A DNA stretch of 64,000 nt from Gymnorhina tibicen (lineage: Eukaryota > Chordata > Aves > Passeriformes > Artamidae): assembly GCA_013399875.1 (NCBI GenBank), contig VXAZ01004636.1, positions 2,847,712 through 2,911,711 of the forward strand. Reading direction: 5' to 3'. The notes below the pieces were generated by a model. It had not been told where the DNA came from, made no database searches, and saw only the letters and a list, made by a program, of their open reading frames with translations. Each line of letters begins with the position of its first letter. Position 1 is the stretch's first letter. The position numbers and the translations under genes are program-made. Positions 1 through 11,828 of the stretch are shown in pieces.

Positions 1-3000
1 CTATTTTGCTATTTTTAAACAAAAATATGAATAAACTGAGCTCTCTAGCCTTCTCTGGAAATGAAGTTGCCCAAACCTTTAACCACCAGTGACTTTTGTG
101 AATTGTTAGCAGCACCCTTGGGCTGCTGCTCTCCAAAGACAACACAGTGTTTCTGGAGCTTCACACCGGGGACAAACACAACAGAACAAACCCTGCCACT
201 CCTGAAATAGATCCCTCCACACGTGGAGTGCAGGCACTGTCCTTTTCAGTCCAGAATGCTAGCCAGGACTCATGATAATGGTGTGCTCATGCCTTCCACA
301 AGCTTTGGAGGATCTTCACTTCTCTCAGTGCAATCAAGCAAGCCTGGCCTGAACTCTTTTATTCCCAGTTTACAGTTGTACATAATATATAATATGTATT
401 TCCTTCATCTTTTTTTCCAGTATAGCCAGTACATACCTCTGCTTTCAAATCTCCTCTTCTCCCTATTTACATCTTCTTTCAGACTGCTCATAAAAAACCC
501 TGACTAATTTTAGGACAAAGATTAATACAGAGCATCCTGCTCAGTAACAGCCTCCTCCCTACAACCAGTTTAAGACCTGTCACCTATTGCCAGGTCTAAC
601 CCACAGAACATTCACTGCATTTTCATCATTTTGGTTTCTTGGTAGCAATGTAGAAAAATGAAATTAAAACACACTAGATTTAAAAGTTAATTTAGCCTTT
701 TGTATACTTGTTAACCAAGTTACCTATTTATACCTCACTAAAATCCAGCATCTGCGGAGATGACGTACAGAGGCATAAAGAAGACAGGAAACATGGTTTT
801 TCAAATACAATGAATCTGTGTTTTATTTCAAAGCTGCTTTAAAAAGCAAGCCTGTTGTTTGCAATAGCATCCAGCAGTTATTAGACAGAAAACCCAGTCT
901 GAGAAATCAGAATAAAGATTAAATATGAAGTTTTTTGGATTTCAGTGATTTGTAGAAATATTTTTTGGCATTACCAGAAAATGAGTCACCACTAACTTCA
1001 CCTTCTATGACTGTTTCAAGTACAAATCATTTCTCATCTGACAATCACTCAGCTTTTAAAGTCAGCTGTTTTATAAAGCCTTTTGCTGAAACCTGGTATG
1101 TTAACAGGGATCCCAAAGCCTTAATTTTGAGAGAAACTGCAGTATGTCAAACTCAATAAAGGCAGAAGACTTGTGTCTGGATGCCAGAATGCAGTATGTT
1201 AAAAAAAAAATATCAAACCCGGTGAAGTTCAGTAATATGAGATTTATCAGCTACCTGGATACAGGTATAGGACTGGCCTCTTTGGTTGCTTCCTACAGCA
1301 GTGCTGAGAAACTGAAGCAGATCTGCTCTGTGCTGTGCAGGTCTTCAAAATACGTGTTAATACAAAAATTTTTGCTACATAAAAATATTTGTTTCTCCTT
1401 TCTTTCTTTAGAGAGCAAAGTGATTTCCTTACTTCCATATGGTTCTGCAGGAACAGGAAGAGTAAAGAGCAAAGTGGAGTGACAGTGGTTGTAAGGAGCA
1501 GCTCTGCACAAGTTCCGTTCACCTGTGGCTGTGCCAAAGCAAGGTTTGGTTGGGTTCCAAGAGGAGCCCCTTCCCTTCCCCTCCCCTGTCAGGACACAGG
1601 TGCCCAAGCAGCCACACTCCAGCCCAGCACTGCTGCTGCTCTGCTGCCAGCCCCAGCCAGTGCCAAACACCAGGCAGCCCCAACACACTGCACTGCTGCT
1701 CCAGCCCAGAGCTCTTCCAAGGCTGAGATAATCCAACACGCTTAACAAACGGATGGGCCCGTAATGCTAATTAGCGCTGTGTAGTCAGGAGATAGACTGG
1801 AGCCTACATCTCTAATGTCCTATGTTAAATCTGTTCTCTCCACATAAAGACCGCTACATTAACCATGTCTTATTTTCCCATTTTTCTTTTCAGGGAGCCT
1901 GGATGAATTGTAATGCACATGGATAGACTGAAATGCTCAGCAGATGATTTTGCTTAAATCTCAAGTAAGACAAATGTGACGAGATCTTCAATCACTGCCC
2001 TGGGATGTGTGGGCGATGTATTACACTTTACAAGGAACGGCATTTGGAAAAATTCCGTTTTCACTCCTCAGCCACTGTACTCTTTTAATTACTTGCTAAA
2101 CTTGGAGAACGAAGAACTGGAAAGGAAAAGGGCAGAGGAGACTTCACCGAGATAATGAGATGGCTGCCTGCTGAAGTGAGGCAGCAGCATCATTAATGCC
2201 TGAGCTAAAGGAGGAAAAGGCAGATCCCTCTCCACCCTGCCCAGTGCCTCCATGTCAGCAACGGGGTGTCTGCAGTCACTGGTTTTCAGTAAGATACGAA
2301 GCTCTAGCAGCAAGTTCCCTACTGGAGCGAGGGGTTTTGTTTCGTAGGGTATGATGGAGGATTTCGGTTTGAGGCTCTGTAGAAGTAATAAAATTAATTC
2401 TGCCTCAAATCTCCACGAACCTTTAATATGCCAGGATCCAGAGACAAATGAAAGTCTCTAAAAGTCCCTGCAATTTTATCCCTTGATACGCCTATGCACT
2501 CCCTGGTGCACACTTCATTTTTACTAAAAATTCAGTGCAAAGAAATAAACTAGGAAGAGCTGTCATACAAGTTTTTTTGGAAACCCAATTTCAATCTTCC
2601 CTATGAAAAATGTGATTTGAAAACTCTTGTAGTTATTATTGTCCAAGGACTACAGGTTTTTTAATCTGTTTGGGTGGATTTGATGAACTGCTCCACACCA
2701 ATGTGGACAATAGCTTTGTTTCCTTGTAGATGCAAACATGGGAGCGGTATCCCAAGATCCAGCATTATGCCTGCTGCTAAACACACTCCAAGAGTTCTCA
2801 GGTGAGTGCATACTTTTCCTACAGAGGAAGCCACGTTCTGACTCACATGCTCAGAGGTCATGCAGCAGGTTCAAAAGTTTTGCACAAATAAAGCACAACT
2901 GAGAGCATTATTTTCTTTCAATATTATTATTGTAATATCTAGTGATAAATGTAATACCACAAGAGTACAGCTTTAATTGAAATGTAAACTAAACTGTTTG

Positions 3001-6000
3001 TTGGTAGTCTCCTTCAGTTGTCCTTTGCTAATTATGAAAACAATTCTAATAATTACTGTGCCCAAAATATCTGGGAAGGAGATCAAAATCACTATCTGAA
3101 AGTTAAGTACAGTAGTAGTTCAGGGGTTAAAGTCACATAAATAGTGCCTTCTTTAAAAATACACCTCTATAGTTTGCATACTGCTGTAGCAGAGAAGTAT
3201 AAATTAGACATATTTATAAACACACACGAAAGGGAAGAAATTGCAAGTATTAGATCTGTTGGGATATTCTGAGATCTTCAGATTGAGAACTACAAAAGGC
3301 ATACACATCACAGACAGAAAGCTAAAGTAAGCGTAACCAGATAAAAGAGGACTTAAAACCGAGAAAATATGATTACAAAAGAGACAAATTATACTATTAA
3401 TGAATTCCAGGAAGAATTAACTTAGCCAGCTTACCCAGCGAAAGGCGTTAAACTCCGCATCGTTCACAGCCCATCCCGCAGCAACCAGCCTGTCAGAACC
3501 CACGGGGAGGATGTGCTAACACCCAGGCAGACCCTGCTGGACACCCGCTGCAGCAGACTCCCCAGGAGATCACAGGCCTTGCCCACAGCACTGGCTTTGG
3601 GAATGATTCCCACTCTGCCCTTGAGTGGGACTGGTGTACCAGCCCCAGCACTGGGGGCATTTCGCCACCCGGTTTGAAATGGTCACCACATCACACAGAC
3701 CCACACATCATGGACAAAATTCCAACAGGTAACTTCCAATCCAGATAATGCACTCCAGCTTTTAAAGAAACACCGTAAGTCTTCAATCCATATAGTAACC
3801 TCGTGGACATGAGAACATGCAATTTATAGCAATTATTTTATAAGGGAGAAGGAGAGAGGTTGTAATAAGATTATGAGCAAGAAACTTCCAAACCCAGTTC
3901 TAAAATTATCTTCAGCTTTAACAAATCACAACTCTAACCCCCTCTCCCTTTTGCTTATTCCTAAAGCCTTTCTTCTTTCTCCTCTCGTGCTTAATCTGAT
4001 CTAAATTCTTTCAGGATGTCAAGGGGATAAATCTGCTATTAAGAGCCACTAGTTTCCATTTGCTTTTTAGAAGTGGGTGTGTGACAACACTCTGAGGCAT
4101 TACACAGGCGATTAGGTATGCACAGGATGCCCTGCTCCAGAGAGACAATATGCAGAGAAGTGGAGGCTAAAACACTTCTGCATTAACAGGAGGACCCTTC
4201 AAGTGCCTTGCCGAGTGTGCTCCAGGGCCACTCAATTGTCCCACAGTGTCAGTATTCCAAGCAGAAGACATTTAACTCTGTTCCTTCCGAGACCAAAGTA
4301 TCAACAGAGGAATCGGGTATTTATCCAATGCCAGTAACAAGATTTCTACCTAGCAATTTTCTGCAACTTAAATGTAAATGATGCATGAAAAATGTGTTCT
4401 TATGAGGTATTAAACACAAGCCAAGTGCTTTAACAGAAAAGTAGGAAACACCCCAATGATCTCTGTGTTTTGTCATCATCAATGACTGCAGCCCCGAGGA
4501 GCCTCCAGCTCCTGCCAACCCAGTAGCAAATAAGGACTCAGTGCAGCTTCGAAGAAATTATGGTACTTTCTTATGTGCATTCAGAAAGAGACAGCCGTGA
4601 AGCATTGCCTCGCTAAATGTTATAAAAGTTCTTATAAATATTCATGTGCAGCATTTGTACTCTGAGTATTTAATCATTTCTTTACAAGAAAGGAACAGGG
4701 AGAAGGGGAGAGGAAGAAACTACTGTTTCTTCAATGCCAAAGAGATCAAGGCAACAGAAAAGGCAAACTTGTGCACATGTGATCTATAAATTAGTCAGCA
4801 CCAAACCCAGAAACCTACAAAAAAAGAGAATTTTTTCAGGTAGATTTTCTTTTTTCATTACATCTAAAGTTACACAATAGTTTGCAGGTATTAAACTAAT
4901 GATTTCTTTTGATCATCTGAATTACTTGAATTTTGATCCTTTGAATTTTTACGTCATTGGCTTTTGAAAAACAAGACCAATCTGTTGCTTCTGACATTTG
5001 CATGAAGACAGATTCAGCTGGCTGCACTCTGCACCTCAAAGCCCATTGTCCCAGGTAAACCCAACACCAGAGCAGCAGCCAAACACGGCTGCCTGGCTGG
5101 AGAGGCTTTGTGCCACTGGACACTCGATCCATCCCCTCCCAGCTGCTGGGAACTAAAATAGCAAGACTGAAAGCCCTATCAGCATCCTGTGCAAGCAGCG
5201 CATGTCGAGCTCTGCCCATGGCACGCAGCCCTTGATCAAGCCTCTCAGACCTAAAGTTTATCAATACTGCTGAGAATTAATATAGATTTCTGCAATACAT
5301 GCTGACAATACAAAAGCCTGTTCACAAGTGGCTTGTGCACAAAAGAGAAAAGATATTGCAAAACAGCTTTGACATCAAATTATAAACCTAATAGAAAAGC
5401 AAAGAGATGTGGAGCAGTAACACCTGAACTGCTCAGAAATCACCCAGCAGAGACAGCAGTGAGGGCTCTTGCCTTGTGATGTGGCCTCCAAGCCATAGCA
5501 AGAAAGCCTCTGACACTTTTCCCTGTCCTTCTGCACTGGGAACACCAGTTCTTGCTGGAGACACGTGTTACACCGAGGCTTTGGGTACGAGTGCCTTTGC
5601 AGACACCACGCTCTGGATGTACCTCCCCATCCAGGATGCTGTAGCTCGAGGAAAAAATAACAACGTAAGATGTTTATTACTGCAGGCCCAGCTCCTTCAC
5701 ACATACCTTGGCTGGCAAGCAGACCTAGTGCTGGCTGAACAGGCTGGGAAAGCAGCAGTACAGTAGAAGCAGCTTATTGCTATGGTGCTTCTGGTTCCCT
5801 GTTGTATCAGTCAAGGCAGATTCCTGCCAGCTGTACCTGTCTCTGCTCTCAGGTGTATTGGACCAGTCTCAGTGGAGTCACTCCAGGCCCATACCATGTT
5901 TAGAATTACAAAGCAAAATGAAAAGTGGTGCTGCCTTTTGCTTCCCTCAGGAAAACTGCCTCTTGCAAATGGTTTTATCATTTTCATTATATCCTGTTTG

Positions 6001-6518
6001 ATTTGCTTTACCATCTTGACTGGAACAATAGCTAAGACATAATAGAAAAAGATTTTTCCACAGGCTGGTTCTAATTACATTAAATCTCAAGTGAGATAGG
6101 ACATTTAAATAAGAAACAACAACTGCAGAGTCTGAGATAATGACATACTGAGATACCAGGCTTTTTGAGAGTGCCATTAAAATGATGCATGAAGCATTAC
6201 AGTTACTCCAATTGGGTTTCAACACGAAAGCCATTCCTTCTGTGGCACAGTGCTGCAGAGAGAGGTCAGCACTTACTGCACTCAATGTGCAACTCAACAA
6301 TTAGGAACCATTATCCCTTATGCTGAAGTTGCAACATAGACACAGGCTTAAACTTCTGTATGAGGTGAGGCAGTTGGGAAGGCAGGGTCCCTGGGATTAG
6401 TCACCTCATGAACCACAAAATAGAGTAGCAGAGGTTCTGAAGAGCTCCTGGATTTTGTTACAAGTTGTACCTTTAACGTTTTGTCATCATAACTGAATTC
6501 TCTTGATTTCCTGGAAAA
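1..6518. other. Non-coding DNA, no gene recognised
   Basis: AT-rich unique-looking DNA on both strands with frequent stops. A GC-richer patch at about 1525-1735 keeps several frames open (a 151-codon frame on the minus strand, 118 on the plus). These frames overlap one another, are rich in simple Ser/Ala/Gln/Pro runs and show no domain, so I read them as chance. Stretches at 1740-1920 and 2890-3170 have the clustered TAATT-type words often seen in conserved non-coding elements, but conservation cannot be judged from one sequence. No repeat family was recognised. Confidence 0.7.
1766..1775. promoter_or_regulatory. Homeodomain-type palindrome GCTAATTAGC
   Basis: A perfect 10-bp palindrome with a TAATTA core. 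This is the kind of site bound by paired or dimeric homeodomain proteins. An extra TAAT lies just upstream (1762-1765). It sits at the edge of a GC-rich patch. Whether it is functional is inference; a 10-bp palindrome of this sort can occur by chance in 64 kb. Confidence 0.2.
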
Positions 6519-6640
6519 CTATATATAATTTTATTTATTTATAATATATTTATTATTATATATTATATATAATTTATATTTATATATAATTATATATATT
6601 TATAAATATATATAATATTCCTATAAACGATATAAAAATA
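6519..6640. repeat. AT-only low-complexity tract
   Basis: About 120 bases built almost entirely of TATA, TTTAT and TATAAT words with only a few G or C in the last 20 bases. It behaves as an imperfect (AT)n/(TTTA)n microsatellite. It is likely length-variable and prone to assembly error, and its self-complementary words can fold into hairpins. It has no coding capacity. Confidence 0.9.
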
Positions 6641-6944
6641 CCTTTAGATTGGCTGGAAACCACTGAAATACAGACATGCAAAATGGAGACTGTAGCTGTG
6701 TGTCCTACACACACAGTGGAACCTGTTACAGTCCCATTGCTCGTTTGTTTAACCTTAGAGCCACTGTACAGCTGTGCTGCCAACACTGGTGCTTGTGGGG
6801 CCCTGCAGCAAAGTCCCCCGCTGGGAACCAAAACTGAACAAAGGGAACTTCTGTGGGGAGGAAAGGACTTCAATCACTTCCCCTGTGCCTCCCTTTCCTT
6901 TGGCTACTAAGTGCTAACCCAGGCTAAAGGGAAGGAGAAGGGTT
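6641..6944. other. Unique non-coding DNA between AT tract and CR1
   Basis: Ordinary sequence of moderate GC. Short open frames on both strands here overlap each other and show no domain. The 5' boundary of the following LINE is blurred, and the first part of the LINE may begin slightly earlier than I placed it. Confidence 0.6.
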
Positions 6945-7852
6945 GGCCTAAGGGGATCGAGGGCACCCTCAGTCAGGTCACAGAAAACACTAAGTTGGGT
7001 GGGAGTGTTGATCTGCTGGAGGGCTCTGCAGAGGGATCAGGACAGGCCAGATCCATGTGCCAAGGCCAGCTGTATGAGGTTAAACATGGTGAAGTGCTGG
7101 GTCCTGTCCTTAGCTCACAACAGCTCCCTGCAGTGCTACAGGCTGGGGGCAGAGGGACTGGAAAGCTGCCCAGCAGAAAAGGACCTGGGCAGCAGCTGAA
7201 CACGAGCCCAGATGCGCCCAGGGGTGCAAAAAGGCCGATGGCACCTGGGCTGTTCCAGCAATGGTGTGGCAGCAGGACCAGGGCAGGGACCATTGCCCTG
7301 TGCTGGTACTGCTGAGGCCACACCTCAAATCCTGGGGTCAGATTTGGGCCCCTCACAACAAGGAAGACATGGAGGGGCTGGAGTGTGTCCAGAGAAAAGA
7401 ACAGAGCTAGGGAAGAGTCTGGAGCACAAATGTGGTGAGGAGTGGCTGAAGGAGCTGGGGAGGCTCAGCCTGGAGAAAAGGAGGCTCAGGCAGCACCTGC
7501 TTGGTCTCAATAACTCCAGGACAGGAGGGTGCAGCCAGGTGGGGTTTGGACTCTGCTCCCAGGCAACAAGTGCTGGGATGAGAGGAAACCACAGCGATGA
7601 GCCTCAAGTTGTGCCAGGGGAGGTTTAGGTTGGGTATTAGGGAAAATTTCTTCCCTGAAAGGGTTGCCCAGCACTGGCAGAGGCTGCCCAGGGCAGTGGT
7701 AGTGTCACTATCCCTAGGGGGATTTAAAAGCCGTGTCTAAGTGGGACTTGGGGACATGGGTCAGCAGTTGACCTGGCAGTGCTAGGTCAGTGGTTGGACT
7801 CAATGATCAAAAGGGTCTTTTTCAACCTTAACAGTTTTCTGATTCTATAATG
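6945..7852 (+). mobile_element. CR1 LINE retrotransposon, 5'-truncated 3' end
   Basis: CR1 is the dominant LINE of birds and other sauropsids; full copies are about 4.5 kb and encode an endonuclease/reverse transcriptase. This copy keeps only the last ~0.9 kb. The frame from about 7020 carries recognisable pieces of the reverse-transcriptase C-terminal part: YRLGAEGLESCPAEKDLG near 7137-7190, and ELGRLSLEKRRLR near 7459-7497. The segment before about 7020 (KLGGSVDLLEG) is in a different frame, and a stop follows the EKDLG block, so the frame is broken and the copy is dead. The 3' UTR is typical: a GGTTGGACTCAATGATC-like block near 7790, then TTCAACCT, then a single GATTCTATAATG tail instead of the usual ATTCTATG repeats. 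The 5' truncation is normal for target-primed insertion. Family assignment is very secure; the exact subfamily and the first base are not. Confidence 0.96.
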
Positions 7853-10800
7853 GGGGAGAACAATTCATCAGTTGCCCTTGCTCATAGCTTGTCACCAGGC
7901 TGAATAACATCAAACCATGGCTAAGTGCCTCTCTGCTGTATGGCTGGAGCTGAAGCAGGTCTGTACATACACACTGGCTATCAGTTTCTTATCTGTCCAG
8001 CTGGTTTTGCATAGCTGTCATAGGAAAGTCTCAAGGAAATTAGCAAGATACTGAGGATTAAGAGACTTTGTTTCAGTCAATAAACAGAATCTGTGATTCT
8101 AAATTCTATACTCAGAGAATAGAAACTTTCACAGAAGCAGGTCAGTAAGTAAAGCATTCTTGTCGAAGTAGCAAAACATTAATTCTCTATTAATAATCAA
8201 GTGCACAAAAGAAAATTTACGAAGTTTATTTCAGCACACAAAATAAAATTACTTTCTTGGGTGTATATCCCACACTTCAGCCTTGCCCCACTGAAGTGCT
8301 CTGACACAGATTGTCTGTGTTCATCCAGTGCCAGGGCACTGCAGGATGATGGCTCAGACACAATTCAGTACTTGCAGTTCTATGACCACATGGCAAAAGC
8401 ATTTGCTAAATGCAGCTCAGGTATCTGCACAGCCACTGCTGGAGATGCCTGTCTGAATAGAGCCAACCTGAACAGAAAATACACATGCAACTATTACTAC
8501 TTATGACAATATTTAATTTGCATTAAATAAAGAAGGAATTTAACTTGTACACCTTTCCCTATAAACTACTGTTTTGTTAACTTCCTTTAGGCCCTTATGC
8601 TTATAAGACATTTGTAAGCTAAAATTAGATGGCCATGCTCACCTTCATGTACTCTCACCACGTCTCCTGACACCTCTGAACAGCCCCAGCTTTCAAACTG
8701 CAGCAAATCCACCTGTGGGTGGGGAGGAAGGGTCGATTTCTGTCAGGTCAGGGAGCTGAAGGGGCTGATAAACATCAGCAGTGAGCACCAACACTCAGCC
8801 CAGAGGAACAAGGCTGTGAGGCCACGAGCAGCAGGGAGCCTGTTGGAGCTCTCTCTGCTCCCCAAGAAGTGTCAGTGAGGTGAGGAGCAGCAGGTTTTGT
8901 GTAGCACCATGGCCTGAACAGATCCTGTTCTGAGGTTCTTGGGCTCACACTGACTGCCCTTTTTTCCCCTCAGTTCCTGGCACAGACCTTCCATGCTGGA
9001 TCCCACTGAAATACCAATGTGCAGTTTTACATGCAGACTACACAAAAGGCTGTTTCTTCCCCAAATAGAGGAATAATTTGAAAACTTGCCAGTCTTGCTC
9101 ATGAGTTGAAACAGAGACTGGTAACAAGAGGCTGCACAGGTCACGATGACCTGAGAACTGAAGGGAGCTGAAGAGTGTCTCCCAGAGCCAGAACATCCCT
9201 AGGAGCCAGTGCCAGCACTGCAGTGCTGGCAACTCAGCAGCATAAGGGCAAAACCCAGAGCCTGAATTCAACAAATGGGCTGTGATCTATGGCACTTGCA
9301 GTCTGTATCCCATGGCTCCTCATCGACTGCTCTGTCACACGCACTCCTGATTTGCCATCCAACTTTCTTCCTGCACAGGCTGGTGGTCTCTCATTAAGAC
9401 CAAAATTTACAGAGCAGATTTCAGCTTTTATAGAACCCACTGTGCTTTCTAAAGATCCACCTTTTCCTCCAGTCAACTGAAATAACACTTTCTGTCTCTG
9501 GCTCCTGGGGGTTGTTTTCCATTTTTATTTTTTTTTAGAATTTATTTAGAACTGGCAATGCCCATTTCTCAGTCAGACTGTCAGGGATGTTAATGAGATT
9601 TATCTGCACACTCTCTGTCTATATCTGCCCCCTTTCATTCGTTGACATACAAGTGCTTTTATGTTGCAGGAAATGAGGACAACAGAAAGCTGCAGATCCC
9701 ATGAATGTAAAAATTGTCTTGAAGGCATGGAACAATCCAGCCTAATTACAGCCAGCTGGAGCCTGCTCTCTTTGCACTGATACTTAGATAATTAACTGAA
9801 TACTGACTGATGCAAGACTCAAGTATGTCACTACCACTCAGATATTCAAGGTTAATTTTTTTATCCATCACCAACATCAAGTTTAATGGATATTATCAGC
9901 TAAACTCTTGAAAATCAGTAACACAGTCATAGGCAAGGATTATTTTTCCTTCAATGAGCTTGGTGCCATCTTTCCTTAGGTGCAGAAGAAATGTCTCTTT
10001 CATTAACAAGGCAAATTGTAAAAATTGATTCATTTAATACCTGTAAATTCATTCACTTACAGCCCTAAACTTAAATAGGCTGAAACAACAACACTGGTGT
10101 AATAAAATAAACCCCAAACTGTTCCAGTGGGCATTACTGGAGTAATACCTGTTTATTTCTCATAGGATGGCATCTTTAAATTGGTGGGTGTGTGTATCCT
10201 CCTCAGTAAGCTTTATATGGATGCTGAAAGCAAACAGTACTATGCTGAAAATCAAATATCCTTATTTGACTGCCAGTGCATGTAGCTGAAACTATGACAG
10301 GAGAGGACAGCAGAGACAGTGCTCGAGAAGTCTGACATGGCTGTAAGTCAGACCTGCCGATGCCCTTCTCCTCCTGCATGTAACAATACACATTTAAATT
10401 GTGAGGTACCTGAACTGCGCTTTCAGCAAAAAAACTGAAAGAGGAAGTCAGTACCAACAAGAGAAAGTTGTCTGTCTTAGTTCCATTTTCAGCAGTGCCT
10501 TCCTTGCAAACAGGGATTTTTGGACAGATCCAATGCCTCTGACTGGTTTACAGCTGCACTGCTAGGAGAAAACACAGTGTCGCTGCTTGTTATTAAGTGG
10601 TACTTTTATTTCTAGTTGCTAATTCAGGAAACCACTGTGAAAAATTTGAAGTATTTTAACCTGGTAGAGATGTCCATAAGAACAGCAATGCAGCACAGAA
10701 AAGGCACAGTAAAAGAGAAACGTGACTAATCAGTAATTGTTAGCTCTTGGGTAGGGCTATGCAGCAGATAACCAACATGCATCTCAGCAGCCTGCAGTGC

Positions 10801-11410
10801 TCTCAAAAAATCTGGGTGGGGAGGCAGGAATCTAAAGAATCCGGAATAGGGATTCTTTTCATTTTGTATTTTATTTGTCCTTGCACCTTCTTATCTAGTA
10901 ATGGAAAAATAAACAATCCCAGTTGTGTTTGCACATGGCCTGCCATACTCCTTCAGGAGGAAAAGTCTGAATTTTGTGAAATATCTTTGGAATGCCACTG
11001 TAATATAAATCACAAAGCACTGCCACCACAGTGCAAGTTAAAGTGTAACCTGCAGTTTTCCCCAAGAGAATACACAGAATTTATATCACCAGAAACGGAA
11101 AGCAACAGAACAAAAATAAAAGCTTAGCAAAAAAAGTAGGTTAACTCATAGAAAGAATGATACATAAGACAAGGCTGACAAAGAAAGCAAGGCAGGTATT
11201 TTTGGAAATATTTTGAAGTCTCTTTAAAGCCCTGCCTATTTGCCTGTGAAGTATTTCTGCTTAAAATATAGATATGCTAATGTTCATATTTAAGATAGTG
11301 ATGATTGGGCTCAAAGAACTCCTGCTTTGGAAGAACAAAGGAAGAGAGACTGTGCACCATCAGCAGTTGGTTCTGAGTGCATTTGCAGAGTTATCCTGGG
11401 GAGAGTTAAC
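7853..11410. other. Non-coding DNA, no gene recognised
   Basis: No repeat family or coding exon recognised. The stretch holds a perfect 7-bp-arm inverted repeat at 8304-8320, scattered CAG/CTG-rich patches around 8690-8930, and AT-rich sequence at 9830-10100 resembling conserved non-coding DNA. The longest open frame (10747-11127, 126 codons, plus strand) has no recognisable motif and is of chance length. Confidence 0.65.
8304..8320. other. Perfect short inverted repeat (7-bp arms, 3-bp loop)
   Basis: ACACAGA-TTG-TCTGTGT. Such a short arm can be a dimeric transcription-factor site (it contains CAGA and TCTG, the Smad-type half words) or pure chance. There is no supporting context. Confidence 0.3.
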
Positions 11411-11467
11411 GAATCACAGCATCATTAGGGCTGAAAGGGCCTCTGGAGGTCACATAGTCCAACTCCA
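11411..11467 (-). mobile_element. CR1 LINE, 57-bp 3' tip (antisense)
   Basis: Read on the plus strand, the segment starts with an AATCACAGCATCATTAGG-like block and ends at AGTCCAACTCC. That is the reverse complement of a CR1 3' terminus: tail repeat, then the TTGGACT...GACC...CAACCT block. Only the last ~57 bases are present, so this is an extreme 5' truncation on the minus strand. It differs from the 6945-7852 copy in the middle block, so it is probably another subfamily and an independent insertion. Confidence 0.8.
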
Positions 11468-11771
11468 GGGAAATGGATGTTTGAGAGGAAAAGTTGTACT
11501 CTGGATAAATTGAAGAAACCTTTTGAATCTGAGAAGCCTCCAAAACTCCAAGTATTTTGTGTTAAAGGGGGCATAAGTATTGCTGCAGCAACTCCCTGTC
11601 TGAGGTGGGTGCTGCAGTACCCAAGGGAATCCAACACTGCCCAGAACCTGGGGACAGTGGGACTACCTGCATTCCGTGGAAATGATTATTGCTTGCAGCA
11701 GATTCAAGTGTGTTATCTTTTTCACCTAGAAGTTCATAGTTTTCTTAATTAGCAGGATCTGAACTGTATGC

Positions 11772-11828
11772 AGGGGTTTTTTTGGTTTTGTGGGGTTTTT
11801 TTTGTGTTTTGGGGTTTTTTTTTTCTTT
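11772..11828. repeat. G/T-rich low-complexity tract
   Basis: Runs of T (7-10 bases) separated by three GGGG blocks (11773, 11792, 11811) and one GG. On the minus strand this is an A-rich tract with CCCC interruptions, the form often left by decayed poly(A)-like or simple repeats in bird genomes. The spacing of the G blocks is close to regular (19 bases), which hints at local duplication. No linked retroposon body was recognised on either side. Confidence 0.8.

Noticed and set aside
1293..1748. 151-codon minus-strand frame and overlapping plus-strand frames of 118 and 112 codons
   Set aside because: Mutually overlapping frames in a GC-richer patch with simple-composition runs and no domain or conserved motif.
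8091..8112. TGATTCTAAATTCTATA resembling a CR1 tail
   Set aside because: No CR1 3' UTR sequence lies upstream on either strand, so a short chance match in AT-rich DNA is more likely.
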